Source: Drechslerella dactyloides
Taxonomy: Eukaryota > Ascomycota > Orbiliomycetes > Orbiliales > Orbiliaceae
Assembly: GCA_020064725.1 (NCBI GenBank)
Contig: JAGTWJ010000008.1
Span: forward strand, 1-64,000
Length of the DNA stretch: 64,000 nt
Direction of reading: 5' to 3'
Positions 49,177 to 60,598 of this stretch are shown here, piece after piece (within the stretch, counting starts at the first letter, position 1; every line of letters starts with the position of its first letter). The notes under the pieces are model-generated. The model was not told the origin of the DNA, ran no database searches, and saw nothing but the letters and a program-made list of their open reading frames with translations. A program made the position numbers and the translations under genes.

Positions 49177-50162
49177 CTAAACCGCTGGAGTTTCCCTTAT
49201 CATCGCCGTCTTATTGTCGGCAAAAATGGTCAAATGTGAGCCTCTCGGAACTGAGGCCCTGTAAAGCTGCTGCCGAAGCGAATCTCCAGACAGCCTATGA
49301 ACCCCCTGCACTGGATTCTGGACATTGGCTGTCTCGATAAACCATCCGGTTATAGGCCGCGTTCCATGTTGATCCCACAGGCGTGCCAGCACCGCCACCA
49401 CTGGCGCCGGCACAACTTGCCCATTTCCATACACGATGGACATTTGCGCGCTCCAATTCATATATCCTGCGATTGGGCGGAGAGTTGCAAAGTCCGCCCA
49501 ATACAGCGGTAGGACGTTGCAGCCGGTGTCATCATAAACCAGGACAAAGATACTCTGGCCACCATTCGTGAAGACAGCCGGTAGGCATATCTCTAACAGC
49601 AACTAAGAAACAATGCTCAGCTGATATTCGTTTATTACAGTTCTATTAACTTACCAACTTATCCTGAGGCGGAGGATGAAAATAAGCGCACGCACTCGCG
49701 TAGCATCTTCCGCCCTAGAAGATATATTTATATGGTATTTAGATCTCGCCAGCAACCCGTCTAACTACTGAAGCAAAGCCCATACCTCAACCCAGACGGG
49801 GAGTGCCCAAGATATCTCCTGAACATCGGTCGGTTTTCTATCTTGGTATCTTGGTAAACAAAGCTGCGTTGGCGTCCAGCTTCCCATTCTTCTATCACAG
49901 CACGTATGTTGCAATGATGACGCGGCGGTACAGCTGGATCCTCCAGTTGTTTCTTCAACTCTTTGACGCGAGCCGAAGGGTCGTTGGGCAGGGCCAATGC
50001 GGACTGCCAGCTCGGTGGGATCACAGTGATATCTGAAGCTTGCGGCATGAGGTCCTCCTCGGTGAGAACCTCAGGCAGCTTTAGAAATGCTGAGGGACCT
50101 ATAGAACACAAATGAGCCCATGGCACAAGCTCCAAAAAAAGGCGGTAAATCGGGCGCACCAA
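49177..50162 (-). CDS. Retropepsin-like (DTG) fungal protein, apparently frameshifted
   Basis: Two minus-strand exons: about 50162-49786 and 49602-49177, separated by a 183-bp intron (GTATGG donor; TTCTTAG acceptor). The second exon carries V-Y-D-D-T-G-C-N-V-L, the D-T-G of a retroviral-type aspartic protease, followed by a beta-rich stretch and G-W-F-I-E-T-A-N-V-Q-N. The first exon carries H-H-C-N-I-R-A-V-I-E-E-W-E-A-G-R, shared with the paralogue at 52721-53083. Near 49830 the frame shifts by one base: the continuation matching the paralogue (W-A-L-P-V-W-V-E before the donor) lies in another frame. So it is a recent pseudogene, or the local reading is wrong. The start is uncertain (50162 upstream, or the ATG near 50050). 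Function is unknown; it may derive from a retroelement protease. Confidence 0.5.
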
Positions 50163-52185
50163 TTGCAGGTAAGCCTGCTAATGGCATTTCTTGGGACATC
50201 ATATGATTCGGTGCGCTGAGAGATCCTTCTATCGAAAGATCTCGAAGCTCAGGTAGTGACATGATAGGTTGCGATTGCCAATCTGATCGAGTTAGCTTCT
50301 TGATGCTTCTTACACCGCATGATACGGGCTTCAAGGTCGAACGTAAGCTCGCACGCAAAGTGGCAGGCGGATGAACTGATATACCAATGCGCAGCAGATG
50401 GGCTAATGAAATGATTGATTAGCTAATCGAACCAGCGCCGAATGAACTGAATATCGGGACCTTATCAAAAACGACAGTGAAGGTGGGAAGACGTGATGGT
50501 GATGGATGCGAAGGCGAAAACGCGAGCAAAATGGTATCTTCAGCTGCAGGATGATGGCACTTCAAGATGTGTCTTGCTTGCCAGGATGACGACATGCGAA
50601 ATAAAGTAGTTACAATCACCAACTTCGTGCGTGTCTGGCCCGCGAGACCAATCACCAACCCATCACAAGCTAGCGCTCAGCAGAGCTGCTGCGGTTCCCA
50701 GATGGCCACTCTACAGATCTACAAGCGTAGAAAACGGCACAGCAATACGTGTTCCCAATTCAACGCGGTCAAACTGCTCTTGATTCTACATAGACGCAAA
50801 AGTAATCACCTTGGCCTTCTTTTATCAGGCTACTAGAAGCATCCGGCTGGAATACTGAGCAAGTAGATACTGAGCAAGTAGCACCATACTACATGTCTAC
50901 AACAAGCTCAATATTAAAGCCCAGGCAGGCACTAGCAATCTCCTACACGCTGTATTTGTAAATACATACGCACCATTGCTATTCCGGAAACTACTATGAG
51001 AAGCAATTGATCTATCCGATGCCTTACAAATTTCAGATATACAGCGATATACTCTAGGAGAATTCTAGAGTAACCTTCTTCAATGCATTCCAGTGTTAGA
51101 TGGTTGGTTCGTGTGGGGGCTATGACCTTCCCTTCTAGAATTCCCCCCAGTATCGGTCTACAGCCCAAAGCGTGTGCATCTGACCATTTTTCATTACCTA
51201 GCGCACAAAGAATTCATCAGATCTTGATTCAATCCCGATAATAGACACCTCTGAGAATGGTGTTGTAATTGTTGTAATCGATCTTAATATCCTGCAAACA
51301 TCTCGACGAGTCACTCACCTAAATACACTAGAGCTGAGTTTCAAAGCCGCGGAACTCTCATCCGGCTGATACGGTAGCCTCGGCGCAGACCTGATACGGC
51401 ATGATATAGAAGCTGAGATAGGCATACGCAGTGGGCCGGCTTCACGAGACCCTTAGGCAGCCCAGAAACAGGAAAGTTAAAGTCGCTCATATATACGAAA
51501 GGTAGGAAATAGTTCGGCCCAGGAGACGTCTAGACTAGCGTTCGCAAGGGATAAAAGGATTTTGACACCGTATCAGCCAGTATTTAGAGAAGAGGCATTC
51601 TTGCTCGGGCCGAAAGTCGAAAGACAAAAGTACTATCCGCTAGATACATCGAAATAGAATTCATGAATTCATATGATCGGCAGCGGACCCGGCGCCTTCC
51701 ATGGCCATATAGATCCAATGATTCCTCCACCAAACGCAAACAGAACCTCAGCACTATAATTACAATACTTTCAGTTTATAGTAAGCTTGGTAGTTATTGA
51801 AGAGCAAATGTAGTAGTATACTAGCTAGCACTATAGTAAGATTATACCCAGGTCTGTTAATTACATATTGACAGACATACAAGTGGAAATATACGGGAGT
51901 CCCCAAGAGTATAATGACAATCGAGTAGAAGGAATATAACAGAGAATAGATACTCCTTTGAGTGAACAAGAATGCCGCCTGGAAACCAGTGCCAGAATAC
52001 CGCCGAAAAGCGCACACACACCGCAAGACAGCTTTAGATGCGTTTAGCTCCCGTACGGAAATATAATAACTGATTTAAAGGTCTTATACAGTGTATCTGA
52101 TGCGTGCCGGCATAATTCTAAATTCTGGAGATACTAGTTCACACCTACCGGGCTTTAACACCCCGTCAAGGTGTCGGCATATCCG
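50163..52185. other. Gene-poor region, 2 kb
   Basis: A frame at 50071-50358 could be an upstream exon of the retropepsin-like gene (it overlaps its start), but no join could be confirmed. A small tandem duplication, ACTGAGCAAGTAG, occurs near 50853-50880. Otherwise nothing was recognised. Confidence 0.4.
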
Positions 52186-52464
52186 ATGGCGGATATTCAC
52201 AAATTTGCTCCGATGAGCGACGATAGTTCTGGATTTGAGCTTTGGACATACGATGAATCCGAGAGACGATTCTGGGGAGAGAAGCCATCTGAGCGTAGAA
52301 ATATTGGTATAAGAACAATAGCCATTATGCGTTCTTTGTTTTCTTTCAGGAGCCTATATCTGACAGCGCACTACATGACTAATGAGCGATATGGTTTTCT
52401 GATGTCACCCCATGCTCGACAGGCTTGGGGAAATTTTCTGAGGAACCATGGTGGGTGGAGCTAA
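52186..52464 (+). CDS. Possible small protein, unrecognised
   Basis: An ATG at 52186 opens a 92-codon frame ending at 52464. The product starts M-A-D-I-H-K-F-A-P-M and is rich in charged and aromatic residues, with S-E-R-R repeated. No domain, signal or partner was recognised. It lies 250 bases before the convergent retropepsin-family fragment. A chance frame is quite possible. Confidence 0.25.
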   Translation: MADIHKFAPMSDDSSGFELWTYDESERRFWGEKPSERRNIGIRTIAIMRSLFSFRSLYLTAHYMTNERYGFLMSPHARQAWGNFLRNHGGWS

Positions 52465-52720
52465 TGATAGCCTAAGCTTAGTCCCAACTACTCCAACATG
52501 CAAGATGGCAGATGGCAGATAATAGGACAGCTTCGCGTCCTCTGAAAGGCAGTTGTGCGACTAGCAGTGCGTTGAAAGACACAGTGGCGCAACAGGGCAT
52601 TGGGGACAGCGATGGGTTGTCTGTATTCCGGCGAAAGACCAGAAGTCAGCAAGACGCTTCAACCAAACTAGGATCAACCACACATTCCAACCCATCTAAG
52701 GTAGAAAACAGCTCTTGTTC

Positions 52721-53083
52721 CTACCACCCTAAGAAGCAAATATTCATAGTTAGCTGAGATAAGCACTCGTTATACTCGCAATGTCCAAAACGGAATATAG
52801 ATACCTCCATCCACAGAGGACTCTTCCAATTGTATTTCTGAAGATCTATCGGCTTGCCATCCTGGTAGTAGAGGGCAGGTGTGCGACCAGCTTCATAGTC
52901 CGCAAGGGCAGCCCGGATATTACAGTGATGCTCTGGACCAACCTTTGGGTTCTCCAACATCGCCTTAAGTTCATTAATCCTCGGTGTATGATCCGGTGGC
53001 TGTACCAATGGCAACCGCACTGGAGGACCAGGAGTTGGTTCGATTCCGGGGGGCAAGTTTGATTTTGGTTCGCGTGGTGGCAT
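52721..53083 (-). pseudogene. Truncated paralogue of the retropepsin-like gene
   Basis: An ATG at 53083 opens 93 codons to a GTATCT donor at 52804; the intron (52729-52804, TAAC branch site, TTCTTAG acceptor) is in the same place as in the gene at 49177-50162. The shared segment is R-I-N-E-L-K then G-P-E-H-H-C-N-I-R-A-A-L and Y-E-A-G-R, and ends W-K-S-P-L-W-M-E. After the acceptor only about ten codons follow before a stop, and the D-T-G protease part is missing. The copy is therefore truncated. Confidence 0.6.
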
Positions 53084-54189
53084 TTATGATCGCAGAATCT
53101 ATGCACTTGGTGGACGCCAAATCGATTGCGATTGAGTCAGTTTCGCCTTCTCGAGTTCTCTAGCAAGCGCAAGCTAGCTTAAGCTAGGTATACCGGATTG
53201 ATGTTGAGTATTGTTACGATAACTCGTATTGCAGAGAAACTTATGATAACATGCACTTACGTTTCTGCTTTCGCAGCCAAAGGAAGGCGTCTGGCTTGCG
53301 AGACAAATAGATAATCGACGGCTATGTCTTTCGAAACCAAAGAAACCGAGAAGAAAATCTCGAACCCCTCCGAAGCTGCGCGAAGTGACGCGATCAAGTG
53401 AACCTAAGTGTGTGATGTTGTGCGCGGTCGCTGGAACTCAACTTTATGACCGAAAAGATGAAAAAGGGAAAGAACTCAATTAGGAAGAGTAGTGGTATCA
53501 AAAACAAACCTACAAACGCTGCAAACAGCCAACACATTAACAATACTCGCAACACAGTGGCTCCCGCAAAACTCCAGGCTCATCACAACATGCAACATGC
53601 AACAGCGGGCCGACATCTGGCTTTGAGAATGGAGGCTGACTAGGTAAGTAGGCATTTAGGTGCCCATGTATACCAAAAGTATGCACGGCATGGCATTCTC
53701 CCCTCTGTGCCTAGACACGGACGTCTTGCTGTCAAGAACCATCAGTCGCACGACCACCTACTCATACTTCAGGTCCTCGAAGGCCTCCATATGCATTGCC
53801 AGTGTCGGATGCAGAGGGGAGTACACGCAGCGCCTGGCCGCAAGCAGGGTCCTCCGATATTGAAGCTCTTCAAAAAACAGCACATTCCCAAGAGCTTCCC
53901 ACAATGAACGCCCATACTGTGATATTTCTCTGTGTGGGGCCTATGACTTTGACCATATAGCATGCACATTGAATGACCTAGGGCAAGGCCGCACCGCAGC
54001 AATGAAACCCAGTTAACCGTAAACGCACATATAAGCTTCTGGTTTCTAGACCTTTATGCCTGTAAAAGAGCCTCGCGTAGCTTGTTTATCGAGTTATCCC
54101 TAGGCCCTGCGGTCTGTTCTGCTGTTGTGGCCCACGTTCATGGCCCCTAGCGTCCCGACTTCGAGACTAGAGTTACCCCTACATAGATA
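53084..54189. other. Gene-poor region with dispersed short repeat
   Basis: It contains the second copy of the CGCAGCCAA/GGCTTGCGAGACAAA motif (53270-53309). No gene is supported; a lysine/asparagine-rich frame at 53446-53643 is compositionally simple and not convincing. Confidence 0.4.
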
Positions 54190-54381
54190 CTCTATAGGAA
54201 AAGGTCAGCACCAATGAACAATAAAAGCAACCATAAAACACAATTAAACCATTCAAAAAATATCACCAAACATAAAACTTAGAAAAACCAGATCTATAAT
54301 AAATCAATAACATTTGGAAAATGGGTTTTAAATGATTGAATTCTATATAACCGTTAGGGCACCCGACCTTTTCTTATAGAG
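54190..54381. mobile_element. Small MITE-like element, TA flanked
   Basis: A 192-bp segment with inverted ends (left CTCTATAGGAAAAGGTC; right, read inward, CTCTATAAGAAAAGGTC), an AT-rich interior and TA on each side (54188-54189 and 54382-54383). Size and TA flanks fit a Tc1/mariner-type MITE. Its ends differ from the MITEs at 12366 and 20126, so it is a separate family. It has no coding capacity. Confidence 0.6.
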
Positions 54382-54383
54382 TA

Positions 54384-57300
54384 CTTAAGTACTTATAAAC
54401 CCCGATAACCATAAGCGATTTGGCTTGCATTTATGGCGTACCAAACTTATTTCCTACATTCCAGTTGTTTCACGAGGTCAATACATGCAATTAGATTTGG
54501 CCAAGCCCTGCCGCTATTACACCGTTAACGTTTATTATTATAACGTGTACTAATTCTAAGCAACTATTATATTACTTCTTCTAAGTAAGGTGCTCAAGTT
54601 CAATATAGGATAAATCCCTGTAGTTAAAAGTACCATTAAGCTCTTATAGTGATTGAAAGTAGTCTCGGTCGAAAGTAATGGCAGTTGCGACACCAAAGAG
54701 TTGATGGAATCCATTCAATCAGTTGATAAATGCCAATAGCGCACATGCATCTTTGCATCGCTTCGGCAGCAGTGGGTCTTGCGCGATGCTTTGGAAGAAC
54801 ACCGATCCGGATTCGGAGCATGATTCCGCTCGGACATCCACTCGGATGAGCCGAAAGTGGCTCGCGGCGAATAATTGGACTGATACGTCAAAGGCTGCGG
54901 CTCGAGATGCCGATTGTTGTTACGTTGATGGCTTTAGCAATTAGAACCTTAATATTTCACAGATCATCCCACATGCACATGTGCATTGCATCGCAAAATC
55001 GCCGAATTTCTGACCCTCACGCTAGCTTGAAGAGTCCAAAGTTGCCACGATTTAAATACCGTCTGGACGGATTAGTACGCAGCCAAGAGTCAGCGGCATG
55101 AGCCGAAGTTCGGAAAATCTACACCCAAGAAAGTTTTTGCCGTATCTGAGCCGATCGCAGACGCCCTGACAAACTTGTTGCATTTTATGTTAAAATTCGG
55201 CTCTCAAATGCCGGCTTATTCCCTGCCAATCAAAGTGAATGATTTTTAAGTTCACAGCTACTCATTTTATAATCCTGCGATTAACTTAAAATCAAGACAT
55301 CTACGCAGTAAACTGGAACCACTCGAGCCTATTTTTGCCAAACACGGAGTTTTAAAGCTGCGGTTATCCCATAATCTGTCATACAACGATGCCTGATTGA
55401 TCAATCCCTCAGACCCCATTACGTGCATACTACTAGTACTATAGTGTAACCACTTGACAAGCACCTGCGTTAGAACAGTATGCACGTTCGGAGAGACTTC
55501 GTACGCCCTCTCTTTTTCTCGGTCTGGACGCTCAGTCACTTTATTCGATCTAGTACGAGCTCTCGCGGCTGGATTGTTCCGTGCCGTGCCGCATGTCGCG
55601 CAACACTAGAAGTCCCATTTCAGACAGCGCATATGCCTATAACTTTTATGGTAAGTGCTTTTGCCTATATCGGCGGGCTAAGAGTGGTATACCAGTATCG
55701 CACCAGCGCTGGGCAATCGCTTGCGACTCCAACCTCCGCCACGATTGAATCCTTCAGATATGGGGCCCATCACTATCGGATCACCGTCTATTTAACATCA
55801 ACTTCAACCCGAGACTCCTCAATCCAATGGTCGAGGGCGCTAAATCAATGTTTCCAGTATCATAGCCATAGTGTAATATCTGGTTTTAAACTTGAATTTA
55901 TATAGCTCGTAGAAGGTTTCCAGCTCTTTTACTCGTGAGCCAGATTACCGTACTTTGGTCTCGACCATCCCCAATACACCATCCAAGATACTACTATACT
56001 CGCTTATTCAGATATGCTCAAAGAGAGCGACTTGGCTTGGATGTAGCTAGCTCCAACCTCTCAGGAGCAGCGCTTCCACACAGCCAGATACCCACTACTG
56101 ATACGAATTACTGATTGCATTTGGAGCGCTACAGCTTGATATCAGCAAAGTAATCAAGCTGAATATAACTTCAGCCATTATATATTATAGCCACAAAAAG
56201 TAGATAGTTACTTTTTAAGGCTGCCGAGGACAACAAATTCCCCGCCGGAAGCATTGCTGGCTCCGCTACAGATGGAATGTCACTGCACGCTCCTCTTTTA
56301 ACACATGGCTGCTATCGTTACAAACTGCTATCGTTACAAACTATAGATTGATATCCCAGACGATCTAGGCCTATAGGACTTGAACTGAACCCGGTTTATT
56401 TCAATTCAATAGATTCTCTAGGTCTGGAGAGACAAACCAATTGTTTATAGGATTATCGAAGAATCCTCGAGATCTCGTAGCATGAAGCATGGCGTTCTGG
56501 TTACGAGACGGTCTTAGTGCACCCCGAACAATTTCGGTTTGCCCGTGCGGGCGCAATGCGTGCAATTGCGCAATCGGTACAATTGTCCGAAATGAAAGAA
56601 TAGAGTATAGGCCTATATAATATAACAACCCGTTATCGACCATAACATCTGTTATGTACGATGCGAGGCTTGTTGCATTGCAAGTCGTCGCTTGCCATAT
56701 CCGTCGAGCTTAAGGTCCCCATCAGAGTCAAGAGCTCATTTTGTCTGGAGTATACTACTGATCTAATTCCCGAAAACAATAACCGACTCTAGGTAACTCG
56801 TCTTAACCCCGGGCGATGCAGTCTGCAAGCGCTTAATGGCGTTCAAACTATACCCGTTGCATTCTAAAGTCCGACGATTCTGCAGGACGAAGGATATTCT
56901 CTGGTAAAGCTTCTAGGCCGGGCTGGTGTATGCAAAACAATATCGAGGCACTAGAATCTGTGTTCACAGATAATAGATTACCTAGCAAGCCAAATTATTA
57001 AAATTACGGCAGTCTAGCTCGCGAGGTAAGCTAACGGATGCAAAAAGCCGACCTCGGTGCCACCCTATCCCAGAGCCATGCCGCCCGCATAAAAATCTGC
57101 AGACTATATAGCCTCAGAGGGCCGATTTCATCCAAAGTCCCCAGCTTTATTGCGTGTAGGCTAACGTTTGCCGCCATGGCGCTTCCTTTCCAAGGTTAGA
57201 ATGCCTGAGTCGAAGGTGAAGTTTCAGCTCTCTCTCATATTAGGATTCGATATCATAACTGTTGCCACTTTGGCCGGACATACACTCTACGATATGGTGC

Positions 57301-57682
57301 CATCTAAGAAGATTTCCCGCTAACCGTCAACGCGGCCACGGGATTTGGAGCACCTATTATACTGGTGCAGCATATAACTAATTAAGTACTCATTTGTTAA
57401 GGGCTTATCCAATTACACTATACACAAGCATTTGAATCGAGTATAAAATGCCGGCTGAACGTCCATTCTGCGTATTTTTTGTTTGTAAGCCGAGCTGAGC
57501 GACCAGATCAAAATTCAACCTTTGCCTGAGCTCAGTAAGCATCTATCTACATGCACGCATATCTGCAACTGGAATTCAACTCTCCAGATATTGCGGTTTG
57601 CTGCAAATTCTAACCTATCTCAAGTCGCTGCGAGACCATCTCAAGTTAACTTTTGCAACACTACTAAGTCAAATACGCAAAA
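54384..57682. other. Gene-poor region, 3.3 kb
   Basis: No frame with recognisable product. The longest plus-strand frame (55480-55905) lacks similarity to any family I know. Toward the right end lies a TATA-like box for the GNAT gene (57442-57448). Confidence 0.4.
57442..57448 (+). promoter_or_regulatory. TATA-like box of GNAT gene 2
   Basis: TATAAAA in TCGAGTATAAAATGCCGG, 235 bases before the ATG at 57683. It shares the GAGTATAAAA core with the box before GNAT gene 1. Confidence 0.4.
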
Positions 57683-58732
57683 ATGACTTCCTCGGTAATC
57701 CGACGGCAACCAATCAATTCTCTTTTGAGAAACCTCTCTTCAAAATCGCTTCCGTCAGTAGTCAATCGTCTCCCAGTTACTGTACGTGTACCTACGTGTT
57801 ATATTGCGACAACATCCCAACAGAACGCAAGAGGCCTTGCTCTGCACGAGATCGAGAAGCAAGTAATTAGATTGCCTCCCATATCTCCTTTCGCTGGAAG
57901 CACCTCTCATCGGCCGAGTATTTTGCAAGACGAACAGACAATCCCCACACTTGGCACCAACGCTCAACAAGCGCGACCACCACGGCGTTTATACAAGATT
58001 GATCCCACAATCCAGCACAAGCCTCCCCCTGGATTCCGGGTGAGGGAAGCGACCCTGAGCGATGTGGATAACTTGACCCAATTGTATTTCACGTCTTTTC
58101 TGCCACCACACCAACTCTGGGATGCGGTGACACCGGGGGATTCTACCCGCAAGTGGTGGAACGACAATTGGGCGATGGGGATCAAGGCAGGTCCCGAAGT
58201 CATCATGACGTTTGTCGTCGAAGATTTGGCGGAAAACAATAAGATTGTTGCCTTCATGCGGTGGCACGTCCCCCAGGCGAACAAGTCGCGGGATATCCCA
58301 ATGCCTGAGTTTCCGCCAGAATGGGACGCCTCCCTGACAGAAGCCTTGTGGGGAGTAAACGACCAAGCGAGAGCAGAACTTATGGGACGCAAGGCGCACT
58401 GGAGTGAGTGATAATCCCCCCCCCCATTTTCAGCTTTGTGGCCACCAGTTAACAGTCTTTCAGTGGGTGAATTCGTTGGGGTTAATCCCTTGTACCAGGG
58501 GAAGGGCCTGGCGCAGATGCTTCTACATTGGGGCTGTCAGCAGGCTGACGCCTTCGGCTTGGATATCTACGGAGATGCGAGCCTGAGACGATTGTCGTTC
58601 TTCAAGAAGTATTTCGGCTTTGAAGACCGAAAGCGGCAGCATCTCCCCGTACGAGTTGATTCCTTCGGTAAGGACGGTGTAGTGGCCATAGTAAGGCATC
58701 CCCGGCCATTCCCCATCACGAATGGCCCTTAA
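57683..58732 (+). CDS. GNAT family N-acetyltransferase with N-terminal presequence
   Basis: Two exons, 57683-58403 and 58464-58732, with a 60-bp intron (GTGAGT donor, TTTCAG acceptor) give 329 residues (990 nt with stop). The first 110 or so residues are Arg/Ser/Thr-rich with few acids and look like a mitochondrial presequence plus linker. The GNAT domain then starts V-R-E-A-T-L-S-D-V, contains W-W-N-D-N-W-A-M-G-I-K-A-G-P, and keeps an intact acetyl-CoA loop, Y-Q-G-K-G-L-A, with F-G-F-E-D-R-K near the end. It is a paralogue of the protein at 39099-39868, with an intron at the same place (after H-W). Substrate unknown. The presequence argues that it is not simply a cluster enzyme. Confidence 0.86.
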
Positions 58733-59782
58733 GGTGCCAACTCCGGTGGGCTGTAAATAACAATAGGTGTCACCTTCGAGTCTTACTTTTTTATTCTTAT
58801 TTTCTCTTAATTTCTTCTCATTGGTTTGGGCAACTCGACGGGAGCTAGATCTCTGATGCTCCAGGAATGGGTGTCGCTCTAGCAAGAAAAAAACAATTTG
58901 TCCGATGCTCCCGATGCTTCTTCTTTCCTCGCGAAACACCCAATTGGGTCAATCTGCTCGGTTGAACGATACTAGGTCATTAGGCTTGTAATTTAGTATA
59001 AACATCTGGAAGGCCTCAAGGTCATAGATTGCTCGCGTATCGTGCCCAGATTGGTGAAATGCTTCCGCGTTCTGATCGACGCTCGTCCGATGTTTTAATG
59101 TCTCGACATGTTCTTGAGTGCATGTTCTTACACATAAATGGAAATTTCAAGACAAAGATTATCGTCCTAATGCGCAGAATGCTAGTAAAAGCCAGACATC
59201 ATAACATAATTAGCTACTTGATTTAGTCGTTTCAACGATGGCTAACGCAGGGCAAGGGGATGGTTGATGAGCGGTACGGATAGTTAGATCACTAATGTAG
59301 TATATGACAAACGCATGTACTTATAGCATTTCGACATTCGTGATACCTCTCGTATATTGTTCTCAAGGCCAGATCCGTTAGAGCGAGTGTCGACTGGCAT
59401 CTTGCTCGAAGGCTAGTCGGCTGTATACGATACGTATCCGGTTTGGCGTAATTGCCAAATTGAGGTGTGTTGTTTTTGCTGCGATTACAAAAGGCGCAAT
59501 TTTATTGGCTGTGGGCTCCCAGTGCAAGGGTCATCGTTTGAAACAGCGTCATGGGCGCAATTCTCGGCTCAGCTGGATTTGTCAGAACCCTCAATCTTCA
59601 CCCAACGCTATTCGAGATATCCGATCCTTCGCTGGATATCGCCACCTCTGCTCGCAACAAGCCTCACCGTCTATACAGGCTTGATACCCTCGCTTCGATC
59701 TTATGTATAGCTAAGAAGCTATTCAGCGGAGCAACAGCAGTCTACGAACGGAGACGTCGGCGACACACCGAAACTGATCAGA
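58733..59782. other. Intergenic region
   Basis: 3' flank of the GNAT gene and 5' flank of the isa1-like gene. No supported gene; plus-strand frames overlapping the start of the next gene are in the wrong frame. Confidence 0.5.
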
Positions 59783-60598
59783 ATGTCGCTTCCTCGAGTA
59801 TTCTCGCCCCTCCTATCGGCCGCCAGACAGTCACTGGCAGCCTCACCGATCAAGTCGCGATACAGGCCGAGTCCGCGCTCTTCGTTGCCATCAATCTGCG
59901 CATCGCATCTCCGGAGGTCTCTGCAGACGGCGACGCCGTACCGCCCCGAAACACTCGATCTCCCTGCCATAGACCCAGCGCCTCCACGCAACAAGGATGC
60001 CCCGAAGAGCGAGTTGACGGCGAAAGCACCAGATGGAAAGCCGCCGCCGTTTACATCATCGCCGGTAGATAGCATCTCAACGGTGCGACCAGCAGCTCCG
60101 TCGATTTCGACTCTGCCATTTACCTCTCCCACTTCCCCGAGTCCTCAATCACCCTCGCCGACGACATCCACACCCTCTGCACCACGCAAACTACGTCCGC
60201 GCAAAGCGGCAATGACGCTGACGCCACTAGCTGTCGATCATCTTCGCTCGTTAACGCAGCAGACGCCGCCAAAGTTAATACGGGTTGGCGTGAAGCAGAA
60301 AGGCTGCAGCGGCCTTGCCTATCACCTCGAGTACATTGAGAAACCTGGGAGGTTCGATGAAGTGGTAGATCAGGACGGCGTCAAGGTATATATTGATAGC
60401 AAGGCGCTGTTCAGCATCATTGGCAGCGAAATGGACTGGGTCGAGGACCAGCTAAGTGCGCGGTTTGTTTTCAACAACCCGAATATCAGTGAGTCTTCCA
60501 GCTTCTGGAGTTGATGTTTCTCGATTACTTGGCGGTTGCTGACATTGCCTTTAGAGGAAGAATGCGGATGTGGAGAGTCGTTCATGGTGCATAGCTAG
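59783..60598 (+). CDS. isa1: Mitochondrial iron-sulfur assembly protein, Isa1/IscA type
   Basis: It acts with Isa2 in the mitochondrial matrix in making [4Fe-4S] clusters. Exons 59783-60488 and 60555-60598 joined over a 66-bp GT-AG intron give 249 residues. The N-terminal 140 residues are Ser/Pro/Arg-rich: a presequence and low-complexity linker. The A-type domain starts at M-T-L-T-P-L-A-V-D-H and holds all three cluster-binding Cys: V-K-Q-K-G-C-S-G-L-A-Y in exon 1 and E-E-C-G-C-G-E-S-F in the short second exon, so the intron is needed to complete the motif. The Isa1 assignment, as opposed to Isa2, rests on the K-G-C-S-G-L motif and overall look. Confidence 0.92.

Noticed and set aside
53446..53643. 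65-codon Lys/Asn-rich frame
   Set aside because: Low-complexity composition and no similarity to a known family.
55480..55905. 141-codon plus-strand frame
   Set aside because: Longest frame in this gene-poor stretch but with no motif, no consistent exon structure and Ser/Arg-rich shadow-like composition.
59551..60072. 173-codon plus-strand frame before and over the isa1-like gene
   Set aside because: Overlaps the presequence of the Isa1-type protein in another frame; explained by its low-complexity coding sequence.
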